NCBI GenBank assembly: GCA_037147175.1 | Contig: JBAWVS010000003.1 | Span: 1 to 64,000, forward strand | DNA from: a bacterium | GTDB lineage: Bacteria > Cyanobacteriota > Vampirovibrionia > Gastranaerophilales > UBA9971 | Length of the DNA stretch: 64,000 bases | Reading direction: 5' to 3' | In this document: piece after piece, positions 53,889-62,298 of the stretch | How the letters are laid out: each line of letters starts with the position of its first letter | Numbering within the stretch: the stretch's first letter is position 1 | The notes under the pieces: model-generated | The model's input: the letters and a program-made list of their open reading frames with translations, nothing else | What the model was told of the DNA's origin: nothing | Database searches by the model: none | Program-made: the position numbers and the translations under genes

Positions 53889-55139
53889 TTAAATTTGTTT
53901 TCTCAAATCAGCAGAAAGTTTGTGAGCCATAAGCCCTTCTATATTTGCCAGGTTGGAAGCAACTGCGCATAAAGTATTTTGAGCTGCATTTTTTGAAATT
54001 TGCTGGTAAGTTTGGATTTTTACAAAATCCAGCGCACTTAAACCGCCTGTATATCTGGCAACTCCGTTTGTCGGCAGTATATGATTAGTTCCGCTGCAAT
54101 AATCCCCGAAAACTTCCGCAGAATAATCGCCTATAAACAAAGAACCGTAGTTTTTGTATTTATCAATGTCTTTTTCAGCATTTTTATAACAAATTTCCAG
54201 ATGTTCAGGGGCTTTTCTATTAGATATTTCTATAGCTTGTTCAATATTTTCAACCAGAATTACAATGCTTTTAGAGATAGATTTTGATGCTATTTCTCTT
54301 GTTTCAAGTGTTATCAAAAATTCTTCGACTTTTTTGATAACATCATTTGCAAATTTCTCTGAAGTTGTAACCAGATAAGCTCTTGCATCTGGATCATGTT
54401 CACATTGTGCCAGCATATCTGCCGCTATAAAAGATGGATTTGCTGTTTCATCTGCAATAATCATAACTTCACTGGGTCCGGCAAGAAAATCAATTCCGCA
54501 TACCCCGTAAACCTCTTTTTTTGCAGCAGTAACGTATTTATTACCCGGTCCGACTATTTTATCGACTTTAGGGATTGTTTTTGTGCCGTAAGCCATGCCC
54601 GCAATAGCCTGCACGCCGCCGATTCTAAAAATTCTGTCAACTCCTGCGAGTTTGCATGCTGTTATTGTAGCAGGCTTAATTTTTGGACTGCAAACCGTAA
54701 TTTCTTTCACTCCTGCGACTTTTGCGGGAATTACAGACATTATTACCGAAGAAGGAAGCGGATAATTACCGCCGGGTACATAAGCCCCTATTCTTTCAAG
54801 AGGAATTACTTTATGCCCGAGCTTTACTCCGTTTATGTCGGTTTCTATATCTTTAATTACCGAGATTTGAGCTTTTGCAAAGTTTTTTACGTTTTCTATT
54901 GCCTGTTTTAATGAATTTTTTATTTCATCAGAAGTTTCATTATAGGCTTTTTCGATTTCCTCAGGTGTAACTTCAAGCTCTATAATATCTCCGTCTCCGA
55001 ATTTTTTGCTGTGTTCTTTTATTGCATTATCACCACGATTTTTTACATCAGAAATTATTGAAGAAACCGATTCAATCCCGTCAAATTCCTGATATTTATA
55101 AAATTCTTCTGATAATTCGCTGTGTTTTATGAGTTTCAC
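53889..55139 (-). CDS. hisD: Histidinol dehydrogenase
   Basis: A 416-aa zinc enzyme carrying out the last two steps of histidine synthesis. Motifs: YVPGGNYPLPSSVIM near 113, FLAGPSEVMIIADETANP near 222, DMLAQCEHDPDARA near 247 and the C-terminal LPTNGVARYTGGLSALDFVK. Slightly shorter at the N-terminus than many. Last gene of the leftward his block, separated from the HisA-IE gene by a REP-like repeat. Confidence 0.95.
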   Translation of the reverse strand: MKLIKHSELSEEFYKYQEFDGIESVSSIISDVKNRGDNAIKEHSKKFGDGDIIELEVTPEEIEKAYNETSDEIKNSLKQAIENVKNFAKAQISVIKDIETDINGVKLGHKVIPLERIGAYVPGGNYPLPSSVIMSVIPAKVAGVKEITVCSPKIKPATITACKLAGVDRIFRIGGVQAIAGMAYGTKTIPKVDKIVGPGNKYVTAAKKEVYGVCGIDFLAGPSEVMIIADETANPSFIAADMLAQCEHDPDARAYLVTTSEKFANDVIKKVEEFLITLETREIASKSISKSIVILVENIEQAIEISNRKAPEHLEICYKNAEKDIDKYKNYGSLFIGDYSAEVFGDYCSGTNHILPTNGVARYTGGLSALDFVKIQTYQQISKNAAQNTLCAVASNLANIEGLMAHKLSADLRKQI

Positions 55140-55216
55140 AAACTAATTCCCTTGATATTACAATAATTATAACTGATTGTTACGCTGAACTTGTTTAAAC
55201 AATGCCTAATACAAAA

Positions 55217-55257
55217 CAGATTGCCACGTCAGGGCATCGCCACTTCTCGCAATGACA
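55217..55257. repeat. REP-like palindromic element
   Basis: On the minus strand it begins TGTCATTGCGAGAAGTGGCG and ends GTGGCAATCTG, the widespread TGTCATTGCGAG...GGCAATCT palindrome known from many bacterial genomes. Outer arms ATTGC / GCAAT enclose a GC-rich core, unlike the A/T-rich neighbours. It sits between hisA-IE and hisD. Confidence 0.75.
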
Positions 55258-55263
55258 AATAGT

Positions 55264-56490
55264 TTATTTTCTTCGAGAAGAAAGATGATTTTTTACATCT
55301 TCAAGTGTCACACCATATTTAACCATTAAAGTCATTACAAAATAGGTCAAATCTGACACTTCCCAGATTAATTCGTCTTTATTTGTTGCATGAATTACTT
55401 CAAAAGCTTCTTCATTTATTTTACGCTTAAGAAAAACTTCATCTTTAAAAAGCTTTGTAGTGAACGAATCTTCCGGAAGCTCTTTAAATCTGCTTTCAAG
55501 AACTTTATACAATTCATCCAGATCAAAGTTTCTCTCTCCAAAGCAGGTTTCACTGCCTGTATGACATGCCGGTCCTGTTTGTTCAACTACATACAACAAA
55601 GAATCTCTGTCGCAGTCATATTTAACTTTTATTAATTTTTGGGTATTGCCTGAAGATTCACCTTTTGTCCAGAGAGATTTTCTTGAACGTGAATAATAAG
55701 TTGCTTTTCCCGTCTTAAGTGCTTTTGTAACAGCCTCTTTATTGCTGTATGCAAGCATTAAAACCTCTTTTGAACTTATATCTTGAACAACTGTGGGGAT
55801 TAAGCCTTTCCCCTTCTCAAAATCAAGCAGAGCAACATAAGCTTCTTCCAAACTTATTTTCCCTGTATAAATACTCATTCCGAGCTGGCAACCTGCACCA
55901 ATCTTGTCAAGTTCGACTATTTCTTCTATAGAACTTATGCCGCCGGCAGCTATGAGTTCTTTATCGGTGATTGAACGGATATGTTTTATTGCTTCAACAT
56001 CTGTTCCGCCCATCATTCCTTCTTTTTCCACGATTGTGTACAGATAGCCCGAACAAAGTTTATCAAATCTTCTTACGAGTTCCTCTGCGGTATTTGCTGT
56101 TTCTGTTTGCCAACCGCGCGTTACAATTTTTCCGTTTCTTGTATCTATTGCCAGAAGGACTTTATCTCTTGGAAGTTGACTTAAAAACAATTCTGATGCT
56201 GCTGTACCTATAATAATTTTCTTAGCGCCATAAGACAGAATTTCTTTAGCTTTTTCAATAGTTCTTATCCCACCGCCAACACGGCAATCAGCAACTTTGC
56301 AAAGTTCTTTTATAAGCTCTGTATTATTTCCTTTGCCCATTGCAGCATCAAGATCAATAACCGCAATTTCTCCAAAACGTCCAAAATACTCCGCAAGTTC
56401 AAAAACATCTTCTCTTTCAACAACTTTTTCTTTGCCTTGTTTTAATTGGACTGCTTTTCCATCCATTATGTCTATGCTTGGGATAATCAT
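55264..56490 (-). CDS. HisA-HisI-HisE triple fusion
   Basis: A 408-aa fusion of three histidine enzymes. Residues 1-225 are HisA (ProFAR isomerase): [18 protein letters not shown] with the catalytic Asp, [14 protein letters not shown] and [11 protein letters not shown]. Residues about 230-315 are HisI (PR-AMP cyclohydrolase): [32 protein letters not shown] and [21 protein letters not shown] with the zinc Cys/His. Residues 320-408 are HisE (PR-ATP pyrophosphohydrolase): [19 protein letters not shown] and [13 protein letters not shown]. HisIE fusions are common, addition of HisA is not. In the pathway HisE, HisI and HisA act in that order, so the fusion gathers three successive steps. Start: ATG 56490, AAAGGA seven bases upstream. 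Confidence 0.95.
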   Translation of the reverse strand: MIIPSIDIMDGKAVQLKQGKEKVVEREDVFELAEYFGRFGEIAVIDLDAAMGKGNNTELIKELCKVADCRVGGGIRTIEKAKEILSYGAKKIIIGTAASELFLSQLPRDKVLLAIDTRNGKIVTRGWQTETANTAEELVRRFDKLCSGYLYTIVEKEGMMGGTDVEAIKHIRSITDKELIAAGGISSIEEIVELDKIGAGCQLGMSIYTGKISLEEAYVALLDFEKGKGLIPTVVQDISSKEVLMLAYSNKEAVTKALKTGKATYYSRSRKSLWTKGESSGNTQKLIKVKYDCDRDSLLYVVEQTGPACHTGSETCFGERNFDLDELYKVLESRFKELPEDSFTTKLFKDEVFLKRKINEEAFEVIHATNKDELIWEVSDLTYFVMTLMVKYGVTLEDVKNHLSSRRK

Positions 56491-56515
56491 CAAATAGTCC
56501 TTTCTCTTTCACTCT

Positions 56516-57277
56516 CTACTTTAATCTTGTAGGGATGCCTTTATTATACAAAAAATTCTTTAAATCTTTAATTTTAACGGTATCAAAATGAAAAATTGAA
56601 GCTGCAAGCGCTGCATCTGCTGCTCCTTTTTCAAAAATATCGCTAAAATGCTCCATACTCGGACCTGCACCACCGGAAGCAATAACAGGAAGATTTGTAT
56701 TTAAAGAAACTGCTCTTGTAAGTTCAATATCAAAGCCGTTTTGGGTGCCGTCTGCATCCATTGAAGTAAGCAAAATTTCTCCCGCGCCGAGTTTTTCAAC
56801 TTCTTTAACCCAATCAAGAACTTTCCATTGAGTTTTTTTTGTACCGGCATTAATGTAAACAAACCATTCATTATTTTCTCTTTTCGCATCTATCGCAACA
56901 ACTATACACTGGGAGCCGAATGCTTGGGAAGCTTTTTCTATAATTTCTGGGTTTACAACGGCAGCCGTATTTAAAGAAGCTTTATCCGCACCGGAAAGAA
57001 GGATTTTTCTAATATCTTCAAGAGTTCTGATTCCACCGCCGACTGTTAAAGGAATAAAAATCTGTTTAGCTACCTTTTCAACGACATTTCTCATTGTGTC
57101 GCGACCTTCATTGGTTGCAGTTATGTCAAGAAAAACTATTTCATCTGCACCTTCCTGCGAATATCTTGCAGAAAGACTTACCGGATCTCCGGCATGCCTG
57201 AGATTAAGGAAGTTAACCCCTTTTACGGTTTGTCCGTCTTTTACATCAAGACATGGAATTATTCTTTTTGCCAGCAT
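56516..57277 (-). CDS. hisF: Imidazole glycerol phosphate synthase cyclase subunit
   Basis: A 253-aa TIM barrel that with HisH turns PRFAR and ammonia into IGP and AICAR. Motifs: [34 protein letters not shown] near 48, [18 protein letters not shown] near 76, [14 protein letters not shown] near 170 and [12 protein letters not shown] near 200. It lies 22 bases before the HisA fusion; hisH is upstream. Confidence 0.96.
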   Translation of the reverse strand: MLAKRIIPCLDVKDGQTVKGVNFLNLRHAGDPVSLSARYSQEGADEIVFLDITATNEGRDTMRNVVEKVAKQIFIPLTVGGGIRTLEDIRKILLSGADKASLNTAAVVNPEIIEKASQAFGSQCIVVAIDAKRENNEWFVYINAGTKKTQWKVLDWVKEVEKLGAGEILLTSMDADGTQNGFDIELTRAVSLNTNLPVIASGGAGPSMEHFSDIFEKGAADAALAASIFHFDTVKIKDLKNFLYNKGIPTRLK

Positions 57278-57453
57278 ATTTTGGTTCTCGAATAAATTAA
57301 CATAATTTTATACTTATTTATTATAACTCAAAGCCTCAATTCCAAAACCATCTTATTTAAAACAAATATTTAAAAAATATGCCTTTTTTTAAAACTTCAT
57401 TAGAATATTTTCAAGTTGATACTTAATTAAAGTGGTTATATAAGGAGATAATT

Positions 57454-57642
57454 ATGAACAATAAACTGCAAACAAATCAAATTTATAATAAAATTGAACA
57501 GCTTAAAGAGCCTGAACACAGTGTTGCTTTAAATAAACTAACAACTAAAAGCAACAATATAAAAGCTATGATGAAGTTTAAATATTCAATTTGCAAATTA
57601 GAACGGACATGTACTTTTAATAAATTTCAATCCATCGTTTAA
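57454..57642 (+). CDS. 62-aa small ORF, antisense to the his genes
   Basis: A 62-aa frame on the opposite strand between hisF and hisH. AAGGAG lies about 6 bases before the ATG. The first 40 residues (MNNKLQTNQIYNKIEQ, then KLTTKSNNIKAMMKF) are polar and plausible coding. The last nine codons overlap the end of hisH. I do not recognise it. The gap 57278-57453 has no other gene. It may be a real small gene or chance with a good ribosome-binding site. Confidence 0.4.
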   Translation: MNNKLQTNQIYNKIEQLKEPEHSVALNKLTTKSNNIKAMMKFKYSICKLERTCTFNKFQSIV

Positions 57643-58210
57643 AGAATTCAAAACCGACTTCACCGCTCTTTTCAGGGTGAAACTGAAAAGCAGATACGTT
57701 TTTTGACTCAATTGATGCAACAAAATCGATATAATAATCTGAATAAGAAGAAATAATTTCTTTATTTTCAGGAACGACATAATAAGAATTTACAAAATAA
57801 ACGTACTCGTCAGTCAAAATACTGTTATTTTCAGTTGTTTTAAGTTTATTCCAACCAATTTGAGGAACTTTTCCTTCTGTAAATTTAACAACTTTTCCCG
57901 GAAAAATACTTAAACCTTTTACTCCCGGAGCTTCTTCGCTTTCTTCAAAAAGAACTTGAATGCCGAGACAAATTCCCAAAAAAGGAACACCCGAATTTAT
58001 TTTATAAATTAAAGCATCAGTAAGACCTTTTGAGCTTAAAGACTCCATAAACTGCCCGAAATGCCCTTGCCCCGGAAGAATAATTTTATCAGCTTCCAGA
58101 ATTTCCTCTTTTTTATCGGTCAATTTATACGTACAACCCAACTTATCGAGGATGTTGGTTACGCTTTTAATATTGCCTGCACCATAATCTAATACTATCA
58201 AACCGCTCAT
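57617..58210 (-). CDS. hisH: Imidazole glycerol phosphate synthase glutaminase subunit
   Basis: A 197-aa class I glutamine amidotransferase. Oxyanion and nucleophile in PFLGICLGIQVLFEE near residue 80; the His and Glu of the triad in FQFHPEKSGEVG near 180. GGGG precedes the ATG. Four bases after hisB. Confidence 0.95.
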   Translation of the reverse strand: MSGLIVLDYGAGNIKSVTNILDKLGCTYKLTDKKEEILEADKIILPGQGHFGQFMESLSSKGLTDALIYKINSGVPFLGICLGIQVLFEESEEAPGVKGLSIFPGKVVKFTEGKVPQIGWNKLKTTENNSILTDEYVYFVNSYYVVPENKEIISSYSDYYIDFVASIESKNVSAFQFHPEKSGEVGFEFFKRWIEIY

Positions 58211-58214
58211 ATTC

Positions 58215-58799
58215 TTAAATTACCCCTTTAGTAGAAGGTAATAATTCGGAATGTTCTTTATTTATGCTGCAAGCGTGTTTTAATGCCCGTGCAAAAGCTT
58301 TAAATATAGCTTCAATTTTATGATGAGGGTCTTCTCCGTCAAGAAGCCTTATATGCAAGGTCAACATACCCGCTGTGGCAAAACTTATAAAGAAATGTTT
58401 AACAAGGGCTGTTTCAAGATCACTTGTTATTTCTTCCTGAATATTTGCGGTGAAACCGCAAAAAGGTCTTCCGCTTATGTCTATTGAAACTTGCGCCAAC
58501 GCTTCGTCCATAGGAATAAAAGTAAACCCGTATCGATTTATGCCTTTTTTGTCGCTCAAAGCTTTTCTGAAAGCTTCTCCTAACGAAAGTGCAACATCTT
58601 CAACAATGTGATGAGCGTCTTTGTCCAGAGAATTTACCTGAATATCAAGATCAAAATAGCCGTGAGAAGCAAGCTGCTCAAGCATATGATCAAAGAATTT
58701 TATACCTGTTTTAATATTTTTAACGCCTGTTCCATCAAGATTCAGATTTATTTTTATTTCTGTTTCAAGTGTTTTTCTCTCAACGCTCGCTGTTCTCAT
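58215..58799 (-). CDS. hisB: Imidazoleglycerol-phosphate dehydratase, monofunctional
   Basis: A 194-aa IGP dehydratase. Metal-binding motifs: GIKFFDHMLEQLASHG near 30, DAHHIVEDVALSLGEAF near 58, FFISFATAGMLTLHIRLL near 132 and DPHHKIEAIFKAFARAL near 155. It has no N-terminal HAD phosphatase (unlike the Escherichia coli fusion), so the phosphatase step must lie elsewhere. Start: ATG 58799 with CGGAG ten bases before it; a GTG 33 bases upstream has none. Confidence 0.95.
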   Translation of the reverse strand: MRTASVERKTLETEIKINLNLDGTGVKNIKTGIKFFDHMLEQLASHGYFDLDIQVNSLDKDAHHIVEDVALSLGEAFRKALSDKKGINRYGFTFIPMDEALAQVSIDISGRPFCGFTANIQEEITSDLETALVKHFFISFATAGMLTLHIRLLDGEDPHHKIEAIFKAFARALKHACSINKEHSELLPSTKGVI

Positions 58800-58831
58800 A
58801 ATTATTTGACTCCGTTTGTTATTTTTTACCA

Positions 58832-58860
58832 CTTTAAAAAATTTTCAACTCTGATATAAT
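58832..58860 (+). promoter_or_regulatory. Promoter of the antisense RNA
   Basis: TTTAAA (58833-58838), a 16-base spacer, and extended -10 TGATATAAT with TATAAT at 58855-58860. Start expected near 58867. Same layout as the MNT-HEPN promoter. Confidence 0.7.
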
Positions 58861-58865
58861 GTTAA

Positions 58866-58907
58866 AAAGGGCGGGCAGGTGTTGCAAGCACTTACCCATC
58901 AGAAGCC
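58866..58907 (-). terminator. Terminator of the small hydrophobic ORF
   Basis: Minus strand: GGGC, then GGGTAAGTG-N7-CACCTGCCC (8 of 9 pairs), then GCCC and TTTTT. A nested stem with a T run directly after the TAG stop of the ORF at 58908. Confidence 0.85.
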
Positions 58908-58975
58908 CTATTTCGTCAAAAGAAACAAAATAATTTTCAGAAAAAGCTCTAGTACTAATAGGGCTTTTTCTATTT
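58867..58975 (+). ncRNA. Putative antisense antitoxin RNA
   Basis: A predicted 109-nt RNA running rightward from the extended -10 promoter. It starts with the GGGC..GGGCAGGTG stem and ends in a 13-bp stem AGAAAAAGCTCTA / TAGGGCTTTTTCT (58939-58971, loop of 7) followed by ATTTTAT. It is fully complementary to the 3' two-thirds of the leftward ORF and to that mRNA's terminator. It matches none of SRP, 6S, tmRNA or riboswitch patterns I know. The type I antitoxin role is inferred from position and structure. Confidence 0.55.
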
Positions 58976-58994
58976 TATCCCTTTTTACTTGCAT
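58908..58994 (-). CDS. 28-aa hydrophobic peptide, type I toxin candidate
   Basis: A 28-codon ORF with the excellent ribosome-binding site AAAGGAGGTG just before its ATG. The peptide has a basic start (MQVKRDKIEK), one hydrophobic span (ALLVLELFLKIILFLL) and a final TK. This plan is typical of type I toxins and the holin-like small toxins of Firmicutes. It ends directly before its own terminator, and an antisense RNA candidate covers its 3' part. It lies between hisC and hisB on the same strand. The rest of the gap (59004-59142) has small hairpins but no other gene. A regulatory leader peptide is the main alternative, but it contains no His codon. Confidence 0.6.
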   Translation of the reverse strand: MQVKRDKIEKALLVLELFLKIILFLLTK

Positions 58995-59142
58995 CACCTC
59001 CTTTCCGATAATCAACTATTTTAAGTAGTGTGCCGGAAGTTAGTGAGTGGCTTCTTAGCCAATAAGCAAGAATAAGCTTTTGCGTTTTAGTTTTTAACGC
59101 TCCGCTTGGCAGATTAAATTTTCAAGGTTCTTTCTTAATTTA

Positions 59143-60870
59143 TCATATCATTGCGGAAATTTTAAATAATTTTACCAGATCTTCTGTGTTTTGCAGAACT
59201 TCTTCTGCGCCATATTGAACAAGTTTTTCTTTAAGTTCAAAACTTTTATCCTGCGGAGGAAGCACACCTATAGCTTTAATACCTGCTTTTTTGGCTGAAA
59301 TCATATCATCATGAGTATCTCCCAGATAATAAGCATTCTTTGGCGAAACTGTTTTCAAAATTTTCAATAATCCGTCAGGCTCGGGTTTGTGTTTTCCTTC
59401 AGGAAGGTCTTCCATCGTAATTACTGGGCTAAAACAGTCCTCAAGTCCCCATCTTTTAAGCACAAAATCTGCTTCCTGTGCGGGTCTTCCCGTAAATATC
59501 GCCAAATCATAATCTTTTGAAAGATTTTTTATAGCTTCGGGAGAAATAAGTATTTCTTCGTTTAAAATAAACCCGTCACCGTTATTTCCAAAATATAATT
59601 CCTGAAATTTATCTATAATTTGCTTTTTAGGAATATTGAAACCTGAATTTTTGAGCAAATACTCGGTTAAGTCCCAGTCATTGTTTAAACCGCCCAAATT
59701 TTTCGCATTTTGGATTTCTTCCTGCGAAATATCTTTCTCGGAAAAATGTCTGTAAGTTTCTTTTATTGCTGTTCGATAAGAATTTCTGGTATCTACAAGC
59801 ACACCATCAACGTCAAAAACTATCAAATCTCTTGATTTAAGGCAATCAAGAATATATTTAGTATCTTCAACAGAGGGAAGTGCTATTCTAAGGCAATTTT
59901 CAAGGTTTGCAGTTTTTTCAAAATTCTTAACTTTTATCCCTGAATTCAAAAGTTTTTTGTAAATAAAATCAGATTTTTCACCGAAATCAACAAGTAAAAA
60001 GTTTGCATTACTTGGATAAACCTTTACAGCTAAATCTTTTAATCCGTCTGTGAGAAGTTTTTTTGATTGATTAACCTGAGAAACCACATTATTTAAGTAT
60101 TCTACATCATCAAGCGCAGCTATAGCTGCTTTTACAGCAACGATATTTACACTATAAGGTCTTAGAGCCTTCTGTATATGCTTAATATTTTCTTTGTTGG
60201 AGATTATATAGCCGAATCTTAAGCCTGCAAGCCCAAAATCCTTGGACATTGAACGCGTTATAAAAACATTAGAGTATTTTTCAATTAAATCCAAAAAAGT
60301 CTCATCTGCATAATTGAAATAGGTTTCATCAATTAAAATATATTTTCCATTAGATGCTTCAATAATTTTGAGCATATTTTCTCTTGATATGACTTCGCCT
60401 GTGGGATTATTTGGCGTAGTAACAATGATTAACTTGGTATTTTTACCAATATTTTCAAGTATTTCTTCAACAGGAAAAATAAATTTTTCCGCATAATTAA
60501 TTTCCTGATAAGTACATCCAAGAATATTTGCATATATTTTTGGCATTACAAAGCTCGGAGTAACTGCTAATACTGTATCTTCTTTCTCAACAAAAGTATC
60601 AAAAATATAATTTATCGCTTCATCAGCACCACTTGTCGGCAAAATCATATCAGGATCTATATTATTAGCACTTGCAAGTTTATTTATAACTTCACCGTAA
60701 GCAGGATAGTATTTTATATCTTTTGCAGTTATCTTCCTGAGTGATTCTAAGACTTTCGGGGAAGGCCCCATTGCATTTTCATTCGAATCCAATTTCAACC
60801 TGTATTCGTCAACGCACAAAGGTATATCATAGCCTTTAGCTTCTAAAATACTCTTTTTGGGAGAAGTCAT
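59143..60870 (-). CDS. hisC: HisC fused to a HAD phosphatase
   Basis: A 575-aa fusion. Residues 1-345 are histidinol-phosphate aminotransferase (fold-type I PLP): KLDSNENAMGPSP near 26, TTPNNPTGEV near 150, ILIDETYFNYAD near 178 and the PLP Lys in SMSKDFGLAGLRFG near 210. Residues about 350-570 are a HAD hydrolase with all four motifs: DVDGVLVDT, AIFTGRP, KHKPEPDG and GDTHDDMISAKKAG. HisC makes histidinol phosphate and no other histidinol-phosphatase is here, so the HAD domain is the likely next-step enzyme; this is inference. First his gene in this run, 20 bases after the GT2 gene. Confidence 0.93.
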   Translation of the reverse strand: MTSPKKSILEAKGYDIPLCVDEYRLKLDSNENAMGPSPKVLESLRKITAKDIKYYPAYGEVINKLASANNIDPDMILPTSGADEAINYIFDTFVEKEDTVLAVTPSFVMPKIYANILGCTYQEINYAEKFIFPVEEILENIGKNTKLIIVTTPNNPTGEVISRENMLKIIEASNGKYILIDETYFNYADETFLDLIEKYSNVFITRSMSKDFGLAGLRFGYIISNKENIKHIQKALRPYSVNIVAVKAAIAALDDVEYLNNVVSQVNQSKKLLTDGLKDLAVKVYPSNANFLLVDFGEKSDFIYKKLLNSGIKVKNFEKTANLENCLRIALPSVEDTKYILDCLKSRDLIVFDVDGVLVDTRNSYRTAIKETYRHFSEKDISQEEIQNAKNLGGLNNDWDLTEYLLKNSGFNIPKKQIIDKFQELYFGNNGDGFILNEEILISPEAIKNLSKDYDLAIFTGRPAQEADFVLKRWGLEDCFSPVITMEDLPEGKHKPEPDGLLKILKTVSPKNAYYLGDTHDDMISAKKAGIKAIGVLPPQDKSFELKEKLVQYGAEEVLQNTEDLVKLFKISAMI

Positions 60871-60890
60871 TTTAAAATTTACCTTTTATT

Positions 60891-62249
60891 TTATTCTGCT
60901 GTTTTTACCAGTTCTTTTTCAGGCTCATTAAATTGGGCAATCGCTGATCCATGAGCTGTCTTACCCCAATCCATTGTTCTCTTGGAAAAGATTATCTTGA
61001 ATATAATAAATGAAACAACAGGAACCCATACTATAAACATATAAAATATAGTTTCAGCCGCTTGTTTAGCTGCATCTAAAAGAGAAAGCCTTTTATATTT
61101 TCTTAAACTGTATATCAAGCCTGAAATAAAGAACAAAGCTATGGCAGGAATGATTGATAAAGTGACAAGAATGTTGTTTTCAATCCCTTTTATAAATTTA
61201 AATCCTTGAATACAATATTCTGAAACAAGCCATATAGGCAAAATAAATTCGGCTATATACGCCCACATATCAACACTTACCCTGAATGAAATTTCTTTTG
61301 AGAACATTACATCAAGGAAATAGTCCAGATATCTTCTTATGCTTCCCTCTACCCATCTTCTTCTTTGTCTTAAAAGAGGTAAAAAGGTTATTACACCCTC
61401 TTCATAAACACTTACATCAGGACATAATCTTATATCCCAACCTTTTAAATGAAGTCGCGTTGAAATATCCAGATCATCCGTTAAAGTAAAATTATTCCAG
61501 CCGCCTATATCAAGAAGTGCCTGTTTTTTGATAAGCTGACCATTTCCTCTTAACTCAACAGCACCTTTAATACAGTCTCTTCCAAGCTGAAAATGTGTAT
61601 CGAGAGCATATTCATTGTCCTGACATCTTGTTAACAGGTTAAAATCTTTATTGCTGATTATTTTTCTTGCCTGAACTGCACCAACATCAGGGTCTGAAAG
61701 GTATGTAATAATTTTTTTCAGAAAATTAGGCTTAACTCTTGCATCGGCATCAAATACACAAATCACTTCCCCTTTTGTTACGGGCAAAATCTCGTTTAAA
61801 ACTGCTGATTTCCCGGGAAAAGCATCTTTATCCCTGATATGACATTTTAAATTTTCATATTCAGCGGACAATTTTTCAAGGACTTTTGCGGTATTGTCAG
61901 TACTTCTGTCATCTATAACAATAATTTCGAAACTTTCATAATCTAACAAAAGAATATTGTCTATTGTGTCTTTTATAACAAATTCTTCGTTATGTGCAGG
62001 AATTAAAATACTTACAAAGGGCTTATATTCTCTTTTTTCAGCTTCTATTTTTTCAAAAAGCCCTTTTTTAATCAGTTTTCGTTTTTTTCTTTTCTGATGA
62101 TACTGCGCTGCCTGAATTAAAAGAGTATATAAAACCATACCACCAAGTAATATATAAATTGGCGAGGGGATCGGGATATATTTTTGTAAAATTATCAATA
62201 TAGCCCAGGACAGTATAATTAATATTCCCAATACAAATCTGTCCTTCAA
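60891..62249 (-). CDS. Family 2 processive-type glycosyltransferase
   Basis: A 452-aa membrane GT2 of the NodC/IcaA/BcsA kind. Two N-terminal spans (5-50), then the catalytic domain (about 75-300) with VIDDRSTDNT, VFDADARVKP (the D-x-D), TDDLDIS and the processivity motif RQRRRWVEGS, and three C-terminal spans (330-430). Such enzymes make polysaccharide from a UDP-sugar, often GlcNAc. No PgaB or BcsB-type export partner is present. It is in an operon with another glycosyltransferase and an MFS gene upstream and hisC downstream. Confidence 0.92.
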   Translation of the reverse strand: MKDRFVLGILIILSWAILIILQKYIPIPSPIYILLGGMVLYTLLIQAAQYHQKRKKRKLIKKGLFEKIEAEKREYKPFVSILIPAHNEEFVIKDTIDNILLLDYESFEIIVIDDRSTDNTAKVLEKLSAEYENLKCHIRDKDAFPGKSAVLNEILPVTKGEVICVFDADARVKPNFLKKIITYLSDPDVGAVQARKIISNKDFNLLTRCQDNEYALDTHFQLGRDCIKGAVELRGNGQLIKKQALLDIGGWNNFTLTDDLDISTRLHLKGWDIRLCPDVSVYEEGVITFLPLLRQRRRWVEGSIRRYLDYFLDVMFSKEISFRVSVDMWAYIAEFILPIWLVSEYCIQGFKFIKGIENNILVTLSIIPAIALFFISGLIYSLRKYKRLSLLDAAKQAAETIFYMFIVWVPVVSFIIFKIIFSKRTMDWGKTAHGSAIAQFNEPEKELVKTAE

Positions 62250-62298
62250 ATCTTTTTCCTCAAAATTTATTTATACATTTAATTAATTGTAGCATTTA

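Noticed and set aside
54396-54911. 171-aa rightward frame.
   Set aside because: Shadow of hisD; Cys/Phe/Tyr-rich and without a ribosome-binding site.
58867-58975. SRP (4.5S), 6S or tmRNA for the small RNA beside hisB.
   Set aside because: No GGAAGGAAGCAGCC-type SRP loop, no 6S bubble layout and no tmRNA ends; only convergent-antisense logic fits.
58908-58994. Histidine attenuator leader peptide.
   Set aside because: The peptide has no His codon and has its own full terminator and a convergent RNA.
58991-59004. ATCACCTCCTTTCC resembles the 16S rRNA 3' end.
   Set aside because: It is only the complement of the strong Shine-Dalgarno of the small ORF on the other strand; no rRNA sequence surrounds it.
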